A stretch of 64,000 nt of DNA from Candidatus Pantoea edessiphila (GTDB lineage Bacteria > Pseudomonadota > Gammaproteobacteria > Enterobacterales > Enterobacteriaceae), in NCBI RefSeq assembly GCF_002933335.1, contig NZ_PDKS01000004.1, positions 21,711 through 85,710 of the forward strand. Direction: 5' to 3'. Each line of letters begins with the position of its first letter. Position 1 is the first letter of the stretch. This document shows, in pieces, positions 19,536 to 31,774 of the stretch. The notes under the pieces were generated by a model. That model made no database searches. It was given only the letters and a program-made list of their open reading frames with translations, and had not been told where the DNA came from. The position numbers were made by a program, and so were the translations under genes.

Positions 19536-22118
19536 GTGAACAAGACAAATATTAAGATATTAAATCCCATAGCACTACCACTACAAGGTAGTAGACTTAT
19601 TGAAGCTTCAGCTGGAACTGGGAAAACTTTTACTATTAGTTTACTATATTTAAGATTGCTTTTAGGATTACAAAATCAAAATGCATATTATAGACCTTTA
19701 TCTGTTGAAGAAATTCTTGTAGTAACTTTTACTGAAGCAGCTACTAATGAATTAAGACAACGAATACGCGGTGATATACATCAACTAAGATTAAGTTGTA
19801 TACGAGGAAAAAGTGATAATAATATGCATCAATTATTGCTTGATCAGATTGATGATCCGCAAAAGGCTATAGAAAGATTATTGATTGCTGAATTTAATAT
19901 ATACAATGCAAGTATTTATACAATACATGGTTTTTGCATGAGAGTACTTAAGGCTTTTAATTATGAATTCAACATAATATTCAGAAATGTATTACTAACT
20001 GATGAGTATAGATTATTAAAGAAAATCACTTTAAATTTTTGGCAAAGTAGATGTTGTTCTATGTCATTAGAATTGGGACGTATAATATCAGCTGAATGGA
20101 ACAGTGCAGACGATTTTCTCTCTACTATATATCATGTTTTTCAAAAAAACTATATACAAGATATTACCAATGCATGTTGTTGTACAGAAAATTTAGAATC
20201 AAAACACATTGACAATTTAGCTCGTATTCATGATATAAAAAAAATATGGAAAATCTATCATCGAGATATATTATTATATATTAATTCTATTAACATTAAC
20301 AAACGAATTTATAGCGAAAAGAATTTAAAACATTGGATTGATAAAATAACAATATGGTCTAATAGTATTACTTTAGACTATCAAGTTCCAAAAGAAATCA
20401 TAAGGTTTAGACAATCTATAATTCAAGAAAACACAATGAATTCAGATGTTAAACATAAATTATTTGAAGCTATAGATAATTTTTTGTTTAAACCTTTATC
20501 TTTGAGAAATATTTTTATTACTGAAGCGTTGATTGATATCAGCAATGGTCTTAAGAAAGAGAAGCTTTTACAAGGATTGGTAAGTTTTGATGATTTATTA
20601 TATTATCTAGATGCAGCTTTAGAGCAGCCAAATGCTAATATATTAGCTAATAATATTAGAAATTATTTTCCAGTATTATTAATTGATGAATTTCAGGATA
20701 TTAACCCCCAACAATATCGAATTTTCTCTAAAATTTATTCAAAACAAACAAAAAATGCATTAATAATCATAGGTGATCCAAAACAATCAATTTATTCATT
20801 TCGTGGTGCTGATATTTCTACATATTTTAATATGCGTCATGATATTAAAGATATTTATACTTTAGATATAAATTGGCGTTCATCAACAGAAATGACTAAA
20901 AGTGTTAATTGCTTGTTTACACAACAAAAGTTACCATTTATTTCTTCTGAAATCACTTTTAATCCAGTTAAATCTTCTATTAAAAATCAATCACTAAAAT
21001 TTATTCTTAATGAACATAAATATCCTTCTATGTGTTTGTGGTTACATCCTGTTAATAATATTCATCTAAATGATTTTGAAAAAGATATAGCTAAACAATG
21101 CGCTTTTGACATACATCAGTGGATTGCAGCTAGTAATCAAAAAAAAGCATATTTAATGAAAAATAATGATTTGCAAGCACTGCGACCTTCTGATATTGCA
21201 ATTCTAGTGCGTAATCGTCGTGAAGCCAATTTAATACACAGTGCTCTAAAATTATTTAATATTTCCTCATGTTATCTTTCTGATTTGGGCAGTGTTTATA
21301 ATACTATTGAAGCACGTGAGCTATTTTACTTGCTGAAAGCAATACAATATCCCAAAGAGAAACAATTGATACGTACAGCATTAGCAACTTCAATTTTTTC
21401 TATAGGATTAGATTATATCGAATCATTATCAAATGATGATAAAAAAATAAAAATTTGGATTGATAAATTTTCTCATTGGAAATTATTATGGCAAAAAAAT
21501 GGTTTACTACCAATGCTACACATTATAATATCACAATATATAACAGAAAATATTGTAGCTTCACATGATGGTAATCTTAGATTCACAAATCTAATGCATT
21601 TGGGTGAATTACTACAAACTCAATATGTAATATCAACAGGTCCAAATCAACTGTTAAATTTCTTTTTAAAACAAATTGCCAATTCTGATAATCAATCTAT
21701 TGATCAACAAATACGTTTAACAGAAGATACCAATATCATACGTATTATTACTATACATAAATCAAAAGGTTTACAGTATCCTATAGTATGGTTACCATTT
21801 GCATTGAATTTTGCTGTAAATAATAAAAATCATTATTTTGATGATATACCAATTAATCAAGAAAATAAGGAATACATAATAAATGAAGACTTACGACTTC
21901 TCTATGTAGCTGTTACTAGATCTATTTATCATTGTAGTATTGGTATTTCAACTTTTGTAAAGGGATTAAAAAACAATTCTAATGATTTATACAAAAGTGC
22001 TTTAGGTTATTTGTTAGAATGTAATCATAATACTAATCTGCAAACATTAATGGATTATATTCATAAATTACATTGTATTGATATTAAATTAATAGATGTA
22101 AAACTAAAAAACAGATAA
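19536..22118 (+). CDS. recB: RecB helicase, truncated before the nuclease domain
   Basis: RecB is the 3'-5' SF1 helicase and nuclease of RecBCD. Here only about 860 residues are encoded against 1180 in E. coli. All helicase motifs are present: Walker A ASAGTGKTFT, VVTFTEAATNELR, TIHGFCMRVL, Walker B LLIDEFQDINPQQYR, GDPKQSIYSFRGAD, NWRSS, ITIHKSKGLQYPIVWLP and DLRLLYVAVTRS. The frame stops just after this last motif, at the linker before the nuclease domain. Downstream sequence is a degenerate copy of that domain (next entry). The start is GTG 19536. The product resembles the experimentally studied nuclease-free RecB fragment of about 929 residues; whether it still unwinds DNA with RecC is unknown. 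Confidence 0.9.
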   Translation: MNKTNIKILNPIALPLQGSRLIEASAGTGKTFTISLLYLRLLLGLQNQNAYYRPLSVEEILVVTFTEAATNELRQRIRGDIHQLRLSCIRGKSDNNMHQLLLDQIDDPQKAIERLLIAEFNIYNASIYTIHGFCMRVLKAFNYEFNIIFRNVLLTDEYRLLKKITLNFWQSRCCSMSLELGRIISAEWNSADDFLSTIYHVFQKNYIQDITNACCCTENLESKHIDNLARIHDIKKIWKIYHRDILLYINSININKRIYSEKNLKHWIDKITIWSNSITLDYQVPKEIIRFRQSIIQENTMNSDVKHKLFEAIDNFLFKPLSLRNIFITEALIDISNGLKKEKLLQGLVSFDDLLYYLDAALEQPNANILANNIRNYFPVLLIDEFQDINPQQYRIFSKIYSKQTKNALIIIGDPKQSIYSFRGADISTYFNMRHDIKDIYTLDINWRSSTEMTKSVNCLFTQQKLPFISSEITFNPVKSSIKNQSLKFILNEHKYPSMCLWLHPVNNIHLNDFEKDIAKQCAFDIHQWIAASNQKKAYLMKNNDLQALRPSDIAILVRNRREANLIHSALKLFNISSCYLSDLGSVYNTIEARELFYLLKAIQYPKEKQLIRTALATSIFSIGLDYIESLSNDDKKIKIWIDKFSHWKLLWQKNGLLPMLHIIISQYITENIVASHDGNLRFTNLMHLGELLQTQYVISTGPNQLLNFFLKQIANSDNQSIDQQIRLTEDTNIIRIITIHKSKGLQYPIVWLPFALNFAVNNKNHYFDDIPINQENKEYIINEDLRLLYVAVTRSIYHCSIGISTFVKGLKNNSNDLYKSALGYLLECNHNTNLQTLMDYIHKLHCIDIKLIDVKLKNR

Positions 22119-22763
22119 TAAATCAATCAATAAAATATCTAGCTAATCAAACATTAAAACATTATACATAATATTTCTATTAATTAGTTGATTAAGAATT
22201 GTTTATTAGATCTAAAAAATAATAACAAGTTTGATTTTTTTATTAAAGTTAAAAACAATTAAACAATCCAAGAAAGCAAATAAAAAATTTTATTAATGAC
22301 TTACAATTATATTAATAATATGTATTATTAATATAATTTATTAAATAATTTGTTCAAAAAATAGTTTTCAATAAAGTATTCGAGCAAAAATGGTTAGAAA
22401 ATCAGATAATTCAATATAGATGTAAATTATTAAAAAAGTCATCAGATATTAATAATTGGGTAGATGTGATTTTATCTAAAACATTAGATAATACAAGGTA
22501 TTAATCTTAAAGATATTAAAAATGTTGATTATATAAAAGATATGGAATTTTTTATTCCTATTAAAAGTGCTTCGATTATATCAATATCTATTAAAATTAG
22601 ATAATAAAGAAGAAAAAAATTAGTTATTAATGAAATAAAGGGAATGATTTCAGGTCGTATAGATAAAAATTCTAATAACAGTAGTATTATTAAATTAAGC
22701 CCTAATAAACATACAATTAATAAAATTGATATTGCACTGTGTAATTATAAAAGTGCTTATTGA
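22119..22763 (+). pseudogene. recB: Decayed recB 3' end (nuclease domain remnant)
   Basis: The region continues recB in the same direction but is broken by stops and frameshifts. Fragment 22379-22501 reads FEQKWLENQ then NNWVDVILSKTLDNT, aligning with FESQWEPVLTEWITAVLQAPLNET of E. coli RecB. From 22500 the frame shifts: INLKDIKN..DYIKDMEFFIPIKSASIIS aligns with LSQLSARNKQVEMEFYLPISEPLIAS. After two in-frame stops at 22602-22607, NEIKGMISGRID aligns with QVRGMLKGFIDL and the end CNYKSAY with LDYKSNW. In that last block the catalytic Asp would be Asn. The fragment ends at TGA 22761-22763. No recD remnant is seen before argA. Confidence 0.85.
22306..22337. repeat. Perfect 15-bp inverted repeat
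   Basis: The arms 22306-22320 and 22323-22337 are perfectly complementary with a 2-base centre (TG), all A/T in the stem. It lies inside the decayed recB tail. No role is evident. Confidence 0.7.
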
Positions 22764-22778
22764 ATATATTCATGTATT

Positions 22779-24110
22779 TTAATTTAAATCAGCCACAAGA
22801 ACTTTGGAAAGTCTTTGATAATTATACATATCTTTTTTTATTTTTGGTAAAAACTCAACACTTACTGGTTTAAAACCACGTTCTTGAAACCAATGAATAC
22901 TTCTGGTCGTTAAAACAAATATTTGCTTTAATCCCATTTTACAAGCCTGTGATGATATTTTTTGTAACAATAATTCTCCTCGGGATGAGTTTCGGTAATC
23001 GGGATGAACAGCTAAGCAAGCCATTTCACCTATATTTTCTTCCATAAAAGGATATAATGCCACACAAGCGATGATTAAATTATCTCTAGTAATTATTATA
23101 AATTTATCAATTTCCATTTCTAATTGTTCTCGAGATCTCCTAACTAATACACCTTGCTTTTCAAGAGGGCGAATTAATTCCAATATTCCTTTTATATCAT
23201 TGATAGTTGCTTGTCTTATCTGCTCAGCTGATTCCATTACTACTTGTGTACCAATACCCTCACGTGAAAATAGTTCTTGTAATAAAGAACCGTCTTCCCG
23301 ATAACTAATTAAATGACAGCGATGAACTCCACTTCTACATGCTTCAATTGAACCTTGTAGAAAGCGTGTTATATCTGAAAAATTATCTTTTTCTTTTTTT
23401 TTAAAAACATTTAAGTAATGTTGAGCATTTTTTGGCAATAATTCGGAAATTATATTACCGTCATTACTAATTACTCCTTGTTCAGAACAAAATCCTATCA
23501 TTTTTTCTGCTTTTAGTTTAATAGCAAGCTGTGTCGCAATTTCTTCTGAATTTAAATTAAAACTTTCACCGGTAACAGAAACTGCTACAGGCCCTAATAA
23601 AACAATAGCATTATTATTTAGTTGATAATGAATTGCTTGTGTATCAATACGACGTATTTTACCACTGTGGCAATAATCTATACCATCTTCTATGCCTAAT
23701 GGTTGAGCAGTTATAAAATTACCGCTAATAACATTAATATTTATACCTTTTAATGGAGTATTATTCAATGACATAGACAAAAGAGAAGTAATATCAAGTT
23801 GCAAAAGACCAGCTGTCTGTTTTACTATTTCAAGTGATTCTTTATTAGTAACACGAATAAATTTATGGTAGATAGCTTTAATGTTATTCAGTAACATATA
23901 AGCATCTATTTGAGGGCGTGCACCGAAAACTAGAACCAAACTAATACCTAAACTATGTATTAAACCTATATCATTAATAATATTAAAAAAATTACTATTA
24001 GCAATTGTTTCACCACTTAGCATTATAACAAATATTTTACCTCTATGAGTATTAATATAGGGTACTGTATGGCGAAAGCTACGAATTAATTCATTGCTAC
24101 TTTTTTTCAC
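22779..24110 (-). CDS. argA: N-acetylglutamate synthase
   Basis: ArgA acetylates glutamate with acetyl-CoA, the first step of arginine synthesis. The 443 residues equal the E. coli length. An N-terminal amino-acid-kinase-like domain ([13 protein letters not shown], regulatory and arginine-binding in the family) is followed by a GNAT acetyltransferase domain at the C-terminus ([35 protein letters not shown]). It is the enzyme form that uses acetyl-CoA, so argJ recycling is not required. It is followed on the same strand upstream by the initiator tRNA gene, as in E. coli (argA-metZWV). It ends 15 bases from the recB remnant on the other strand. Confidence 0.96.
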   Translation of the reverse strand: MKKSSNELIRSFRHTVPYINTHRGKIFVIMLSGETIANSNFFNIINDIGLIHSLGISLVLVFGARPQIDAYMLLNNIKAIYHKFIRVTNKESLEIVKQTAGLLQLDITSLLSMSLNNTPLKGININVISGNFITAQPLGIEDGIDYCHSGKIRRIDTQAIHYQLNNNAIVLLGPVAVSVTGESFNLNSEEIATQLAIKLKAEKMIGFCSEQGVISNDGNIISELLPKNAQHYLNVFKKKEKDNFSDITRFLQGSIEACRSGVHRCHLISYREDGSLLQELFSREGIGTQVVMESAEQIRQATINDIKGILELIRPLEKQGVLVRRSREQLEMEIDKFIIITRDNLIIACVALYPFMEENIGEMACLAVHPDYRNSSRGELLLQKISSQACKMGLKQIFVLTTRSIHWFQERGFKPVSVEFLPKIKKDMYNYQRLSKVLVADLN

Positions 24111-24339
24111 ATATAACCTTTATTTAATTATTTTTGTGTATAGATGTTTTGAGAATTAATGAATTGATATTAATTGGAATCAATATAAAGATATAACTTT
24201 AATATTAACTACTTATTATTAAGTTCTCTTTTTACTTTAGTTTAAAAAAACTATAACCCAATTATAAATTGATTATAACATAATTGCATATTTTACGAAT
24301 GTTTATTTAAATGGTAAAATTAAGCTCTTAATAAAATAC

Positions 24340-24416
24340 TGGTTGCGGGAGCTGGATTTGAACCAGCGGCCTTCGGGTTATGAGCCCGACGAGCTACCAA
24401 ACTGCTCCACCCCGCT
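24340..24416 (-). tRNA. Initiator tRNA-fMet (CAT)
   Basis: A 77-nt cloverleaf with anticodon CAT. The anticodon stem has the three consecutive G:C pairs typical of initiators (GGGCTCATAACCC), and the D arm GGAGCAGTTTGGTAGCTCGTC matches the family length. The CCA end is encoded. Positions 1 and 72 are A and A, an unpaired combination replacing the usual C1-A72 mismatch of initiators, so the initiator identity feature (no 1-72 pair) is preserved. The location beside argA matches the metZWV locus of E. coli. Confidence 0.95.
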
Positions 24417-24623
24417 TTTTGCTGTATATTATTATTAAGATAAGTATACTTAATATTCAACACTATTGCAAATTTTATTTTGTAAATATTAGTTACTCTA
24501 AAAATCAATTGTACATTACACTATTAATTTAAATAACTTAAAATTATATTTAATAACTTTTAAGTTGCTGCGGAAACATTTGCAATGTTAAATATTGATT
24601 AAAATAACATTTTAATGTATTCA

Positions 24624-25466
24624 TTATTGACGTACTAATCTTAAACAAACAGGAGAAAATGGTACATTACTACGCCAAGGATTGATATCTATACCTCCTC
24701 TACGCGTATATCTCACATATACTGTTAGTTTTTCTGGACAACAAAAATGCAATATATCATTAAATATTCGTTCAACGCATTGTTCATGAAATTCTTTCTG
24801 GTTACGAAACGAAATTAAATAACGGAGAAGTGATTCGTAGTTGATACTAAACCCTGTATAATAAATCATAATTGAACCACAATCTGAATTATTAGTAATT
24901 GGGCAATTAGATTTAAATAAATGACTAATTAACGTTTCCGTAACTATTTTATTGCTTGTTGCTCCTAATAAATAACTTGAATTAAAATTATAATCTTCAA
25001 CTTCTATATCCTGTTCATCAATACAATAACCTCTAAAATGGTTTATAGACTGCACTTTAATTTCGTTTAAGCGGAACAATGACACAGAAACTTTACTTTT
25101 GACACAAATACTTAAATTATGTTCTAAAATATTACGTAAATCACTCCAAGTATCAAATTTAGTTTGAATGAAACTATGAAGATATAATTTAAAACTCTTA
25201 GAGTCTATTAAATTTTTACTGCTAGAATCAAATACTATTTTTCCTATGCTTACCTGTGGTAAACCTTTATTATTTAGCCAAGATAGTTCATACAATGTCC
25301 AAATATCATTTCCAAAAAATGGTATCTTATTATAAGATAAACCAATCGTTTTACGATGTAAACTACGAGGTATTACTTTTAATATATTGAGACCATAATT
25401 TTTTTTGCAAATTATATTCTTAGTTAACAACATATTATCTGGTATATTTTTATTACATATAGACAT
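24624..25466 (-). CDS. queF: NADPH-dependent 7-cyano-7-deazaguanine reductase QueF
   Basis: QueF reduces the nitrile preQ0 to the amine preQ1 in queuosine synthesis. It is the long (tandem T-fold) enterobacterial type with 280 residues against 282. Motifs present: IPFFGNDIWTLYELSWLN, ESKSFKLYLHSF (substrate-binding ESKS), the catalytic Cys in SNCPIT, the general-acid Asp nearby, FHEQCVERIF (zinc/substrate Glu) and YTRRGGIDINPWRS. One oddity: the conserved Trp after the catalytic Asp (DWGS in E. coli) is Cys here (DCGS). The upstream pathway genes queE and queD are pseudogenes 3.6-5.3 kb away, so QueF may have no substrate unless preQ0 is imported. Confidence 0.94.
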   Translation of the reverse strand: MSICNKNIPDNMLLTKNIICKKNYGLNILKVIPRSLHRKTIGLSYNKIPFFGNDIWTLYELSWLNNKGLPQVSIGKIVFDSSSKNLIDSKSFKLYLHSFIQTKFDTWSDLRNILEHNLSICVKSKVSVSLFRLNEIKVQSINHFRGYCIDEQDIEVEDYNFNSSYLLGATSNKIVTETLISHLFKSNCPITNNSDCGSIMIYYTGFSINYESLLRYLISFRNQKEFHEQCVERIFNDILHFCCPEKLTVYVRYTRRGGIDINPWRSNVPFSPVCLRLVRQ

Positions 25467-27646
<2,180 letters not shown>

Positions 27647-27702
27647 AAATATTGCTATTTTTTAATTGTATAATATTAATATTATATTAAGGAATAATGA
27701 TC

Positions 27703-28977
27703 ATGTCTAAAATTGTAAAAGTGATAGGTCGTGAAATCATCGACTCCCGCGGTCACCCAACCGTAGAAGCAGAAGTACATTTAAAAAATGGTTTTATAGG
27801 AATAGCTTCTGTACCATCTGGTGCTTCTATAGGATCACGTGAAGCATTGGAATTAAGAGATGGAGATCCATCTCGTTTTTTTGGAAGAGGTGTCACTAAG
27901 GCCGTTTCTATTATTAATAACATTATAGGTAAATCAATAAAAAATAAAGATGCTAGAGATCAGAAAGATATTGATAATTTCATGATTAATTTGGACGGTA
28001 CTGAAAATAAATCTAATCTTGGTGCAAACTCTATTTTAGCAGTTTCTTTAGCTAATGCTAAAGCTGCTGCTGCTTCAAAAAATCTATTTCTTTATGAACA
28101 TATTGCTGAATTAAATGATACACCAAAAAAATATTCTATACCTTTACCTATGATAAATATAATTAATGGAGGTAAGCATTCTGATAATAATGTTGATATA
28201 CAAGAGTTTATGATTCAACCTATTGGTGCTAAAAATATTAAACAAGCTATACGTATGAGTTCAGAAATATTTCATAATTTATCTATCGTACTTAGAAAAA
28301 AAGGTATGAGTACAAATGTAGGAGATGAGGGAGGATATGCACCAAATTTAAAATCAAATACTGAAGCTTTAGAAGTTATAAGTGAGGCTATAATAGGTGC
28401 AGGTTATAAATTGGGTATTGATATTACTTTAGCTATAGATTGTGCTGCTTCTGAATTATATAAAAACAACCTATATCATTTAAAAGGAGAAAATAAAATA
28501 TTTACTTCAGATAAGTTTACTTATTTTTTAAAAGAACTCACTGAAAAATATCCAATTACTTCTATTGAAGATGGTCTAGATGAATCTGATTGGCAAGGTT
28601 TTGCTAATCAAACTAAAATTTTTGGAAACACAATGCAGTTAGTTGGTGATGATTTATTTGTAACCAATACTAAAATTCTGCAAAAAGGTATAAATCAAGG
28701 AATTGTTAATTCTATACTAATAAAGTATAACCAAATTGGTTCACTAACTGAAACTTTAGCTGCCATTAAAATGGCAAAAAGTGCTAATTATAAAACAATA
28801 ATATCTCATCGTTCTGGTGAAACAGAAGATACAACAATTGCTGATTTAGCGGTAGGTACTGCAGCAGGACAAATTAAAACAGGTTCATTAAGTCGTTCTG
28901 AACGTATAGCTAAATATAATCAATTGATTCGTATTGAAGAAAAAATTAGTCATAAAACCACTCATAATTATTTTTAG
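27703..28977 (+). CDS. eno: Enolase
   Basis: Enolase converts 2-phosphoglycerate to phosphoenolpyruvate, which also feeds AroF in this window. Conserved blocks: [60 protein letters not shown] metal region, [29 protein letters not shown] and the catalytic-Lys/HRSGETED region. Length is 424 residues (E. coli 432). I choose ATG 27703 (MSKIVKVIG, identical start to E. coli), spaced 8-9 bases from AAGGA; the upstream in-frame ATG 27697 is too close to that site. Confidence 0.96.
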   Translation: MSKIVKVIGREIIDSRGHPTVEAEVHLKNGFIGIASVPSGASIGSREALELRDGDPSRFFGRGVTKAVSIINNIIGKSIKNKDARDQKDIDNFMINLDGTENKSNLGANSILAVSLANAKAAAASKNLFLYEHIAELNDTPKKYSIPLPMINIINGGKHSDNNVDIQEFMIQPIGAKNIKQAIRMSSEIFHNLSIVLRKKGMSTNVGDEGGYAPNLKSNTEALEVISEAIIGAGYKLGIDITLAIDCAASELYKNNLYHLKGENKIFTSDKFTYFLKELTEKYPITSIEDGLDESDWQGFANQTKIFGNTMQLVGDDLFVTNTKILQKGINQGIVNSILIKYNQIGSLTETLAAIKMAKSANYKTIISHRSGETEDTTIADLAVGTAAGQIKTGSLSRSERIAKYNQLIRIEEKISHKTTHNYF

Positions 28978-29013
28978 ATAGAAATGCTAATTAATGTAAA
29001 AAACTTCTATATA

Positions 29014-29037
29014 TTAAATAATAATATTATTATTTAA
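29014..29037. repeat. 24-base perfect palindrome downstream of eno
   Basis: A continuous A/T-only palindrome begins about 36 bases after the eno stop. It could fold as a hairpin at the end of the pyrG-eno transcript, but there is no flanking T tract of the classic terminator kind. Confidence 0.5.
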
Positions 29038-29111
29038 GTAATTTATGAACTATAAAAAACTATTTTTGAATAGTTAATTTTATTATTCTATAATTAAACC
29101 AATAAGTCAAG

Positions 29112-29574
29112 ATGAAATATCCTATAATATTAGGAGAGAAGGTTTATATTCAGATATTCTAATTACCTTTATGCGTTGTTAAGGCATGTCTAGTGAATTT
29201 TGATTTATGAGAAACTAAATATACCTGTAAAAATTAGGAAATAAAATTAATTCTTTAGAAGATGTTTAATTAATAGAAAATAGTAGTACTTATAATATTT
29301 ACTGTTCAGAAAAAATATGGGTCATCATATTCACTAATAATAAATATGAATAATAGTTATCCATTATTGTTATAAGCGTTTCATAGATCTACCGAAATAA
29401 AATTTTTAGTAAAAAACTAAATGACAATGACAAAAAATTATTTCTTTACTCCTCAATAATGGTAATTATATTAATAATAAGACTATTAGGAATAATATGC
29501 TTGTTATAATTAATAAAAATATAAGTTACGTTTTTTCTCTATAATATCAATTATCTCATAATTATTTATTTTAA
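29112..29574 (+). pseudogene. queE: Decayed queE (7-carboxy-7-deazaguanine synthase)
   Basis: Directly downstream of eno in the same orientation, where E. coli has queE. ATG 29112 gives MKYPI (E. coli MQYPI). After a frameshift, the frame through 29138 reads EGLYSDILITFMRC, stop, GMSS, aligning with EGYFTGVPAIFIRLQGCPVG; the stop TAA at 29180 replaces CAA (Gln). The radical-SAM CxxxCxxC cysteines are lost. NSLEDV (about 29250-29270) aligns with SSEDLL, and near the end HNYLF then stop (29557-29574) recalls HKYLNI of E. coli. Many stops and shifts show it is dead. The position and the first two matches carry most of the weight. Confidence 0.65.
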
Positions 29575-29584
29575 ACATACTTGA

Positions 29585-29939
29585 AAGAATTGGGTATAGT
29601 TTTGATTGATTATAAATCAATTTCTCTCATTTTTTTACTAGTAATGTTTTCTGATCTTAGAATTTCATTAAAATAACTCTTGTCTAAAAGATCATAAATT
29701 GGCAAGAGCTCATTTATTTTAGAAAAATCCATTAGCAATATAGTTTGTTATTTGTTTTTCCTATAACTTCTAAATAATTTCTAAAGTATTATTTCCATAT
29801 ATAATATCTGATTATATGAATTATTTGGATTTGATGAATTGTAAATATTATTATGTATGTTAGTTTATTTTCTATTTAGTTATTTGATATATTTAAGGTT
29901 TATTTAAATTTCAAATGATAATTTGATAACTTTAGTCAT
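29585..29939 (-). pseudogene. queD: Decayed queD (6-carboxytetrahydropterin synthase)
   Basis: Divergent from cysJ, exactly where E. coli has queD. On the minus strand, ATG at 29939 opens MTKVIKLSFEI then a stop (E. coli MSTTLFKDFTFEA). A later fragment reads LEVIGKTNN (E. coli LEITGEVDP). Then 29733 down to 29611 reads MDFSKINELLPIYDLLDKS and YFNEILRSENITS, aligning with [20 protein letters not shown] and YLNDIPGLENPTS. Stops and frameshifts break it at least three times, and the zinc histidine region (HGHS) is degenerate. The alignment over about 35 residues plus conserved location make this a confident assignment. Confidence 0.85.
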
Positions 29940-29989
29940 ATTATCGATTTTACAAGTAAATTATATTAAATAATGACATTTTTAATGAG

Positions 29990-31774
29990 ATGGACAATTC
30001 TTTAGGATTTTCTGAATTTAAAATTCCAATTACTTTAGAACAATTGGATAAATTACAGTCAATTACAATAGATTTATCAAAAAGTCAGTTATTATGGATT
30101 TCAGGTTACATCTGGGGTATAGCTAATAAAAATACATTTATAAAAGAAGAAACACCTATAATAACAATTATATCAGCATCCCAAACAGGAAATGCTAGAC
30201 GTTTAGCACAATGGTTTAATGAGCAGCTTAAATCAGCTAAATTAAATACTAATTTAATTAATGCTAGTAATTATAAATTTAAAAAAATTCAACAAGAAAA
30301 AATATTAATATTAATTATATCAACTCAAGGTGAAGGTGAACCACCAGAAGAATCAACTTCTTTATACAAATTTTTAATGTCTAAAAGAGCTCCCAAAATG
30401 ACTAATACCTCTTTTGCGGTATTTGGTTTAGGAGATTCTTCATATGAATTTTTTAGTAAAGCAGGGAAAGATTTCGATAAAAGATTAGATGCATTAGGTG
30501 CAAAAAGGTTGATAAATAGAGTTGACGCTGATATCAATTATGAAGATCAAAAGGAAAAATGGTGTAACCTGTTAATTAATCAACTTAAATATTATATAAC
30601 AAATAATTTATTAAAACAAGACAAAAAAAACTTCATACAAAACGTTAACAAAAATATAGGTGTTGATTATACTAAAAATAATCCTTTTAACGCATGCTGT
30701 TTGGTAAATCAAAAAATTACAGGTAAAAATTCAGAAAAAGATATACGTCATATTGAAATTGATATAAGTAAATCTAACATATATTATTATCCCGGTGATG
30801 CTCTTGGGATTTGGTATAAAAACAACACTAATTTAATTAGTGAAATATTAAATTTAGTTGGTTTAAAAGGTAATGAAAAAGTTAAAATTCAAAATAAAAT
30901 TTTATTAATTAAAGATGCTTTAAAAAAGCATTTTGAATTAACAAAAAATAGCAAGAATATAGTCAAAAAATACGCAATTTTATCAAAAAATAACAATTTA
31001 TTTTCTATATTAAATGATAATTATCAACTAACGAAATACTCAAATTTATATCCTATTGTTGACATGATTCGTTTAAATCCTAGCAAGTTAACACCAGAAC
31101 AACTAATTAGTTTATTACGTCCTTTAACACCTAGATTGTATTCTATATCTTCTTCACAAAATGAAGTGGAAAATGAAATACATATTACAGTAAATATAGT
31201 CAGTTTTTATATTGAAAATTATTTTCGAGGTGGAGGTGCTTCTACTTGGTTATCTAATTGTATAGAAGGAGATATGATTGATATTTTTATTGAAAGAAAT
31301 GATCATTTTCGTTTGCCTCTAGATCACACATTACCAATAATTATGATTGGAGCTGGTACTGGTATTTCTCCTTTTAGAGCATTTATGCAACAGCGCGAAT
31401 ATGATGGTGCTTCTGGTAAAAATTGGTTGTTTTTCGGTAATCACTGTTTTACAGAGGATTTTTTATATCAATTGGAATGGCAAGAATATATAAAAAAGGG
31501 TCTTCTAAATAAAATTAGTTTAGCATGGTCACGTGACCAATCTGAAAAAATTTATATACAAGATAAAATTCGTGATAATGGAAATGATGTATGGTATTGG
31601 ATTAAGGAAGGAGCGCATATTTATATTTGTGGGAATGCTAACAGTATGGCAAAAGATGTTGAAAAAGTATTATTGGAAATTATTGCGAGACATGGTCATA
31701 TGAACTTTACAAAAGCTGAAGATTTTCTAAACGATTTGCGTATTGAACACCGTTACAAAAGAGATGTATACTAA
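29990..31774 (+). CDS. cysJ: Sulfite reductase (NADPH) flavoprotein alpha subunit
   Basis: CysJ carries electrons from NADPH through FAD and FMN to CysI. The N-terminal flavodoxin domain shows [12 protein letters not shown] and [12 protein letters not shown] with [11 protein letters not shown]. The C-terminal FNR-type domain shows RLYSISSS (FAD), [16 protein letters not shown] (NADPH) and the end RVERRYxRDVY-like [11 protein letters not shown]. Length is 594 against 599. It opens the seven-gene sulfur block and overlaps cysI by one base (TAATG), indicating translational coupling. ATG 29990 is the best start by alignment. The promoter must lie in the decayed queD region upstream. Confidence 0.96.
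   Translation: MDNSLGFSEFKIPITLEQLDKLQSITIDLSKSQLLWISGYIWGIANKNTFIKEETPIITIISASQTGNARRLAQWFNEQLKSAKLNTNLINASNYKFKKIQQEKILILIISTQGEGEPPEESTSLYKFLMSKRAPKMTNTSFAVFGLGDSSYEFFSKAGKDFDKRLDALGAKRLINRVDADINYEDQKEKWCNLLINQLKYYITNNLLKQDKKNFIQNVNKNIGVDYTKNNPFNACCLVNQKITGKNSEKDIRHIEIDISKSNIYYYPGDALGIWYKNNTNLISEILNLVGLKGNEKVKIQNKILLIKDALKKHFELTKNSKNIVKKYAILSKNNNLFSILNDNYQLTKYSNLYPIVDMIRLNPSKLTPEQLISLLRPLTPRLYSISSSQNEVENEIHITVNIVSFYIENYFRGGGASTWLSNCIEGDMIDIFIERNDHFRLPLDHTLPIIMIGAGTGISPFRAFMQQREYDGASGKNWLFFGNHCFTEDFLYQLEWQEYIKKGLLNKISLAWSRDQSEKIYIQDKIRDNGNDVWYWIKEGAHIYICGNANSMAKDVEKVLLEIIARHGHMNFTKAEDFLNDLRIEHRYKRDVY

Noticed and set aside
24320..24508. A short minus-strand open frame across the initiator tRNA
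   Set aside because: It translates the tRNA gene itself; no protein is expected.
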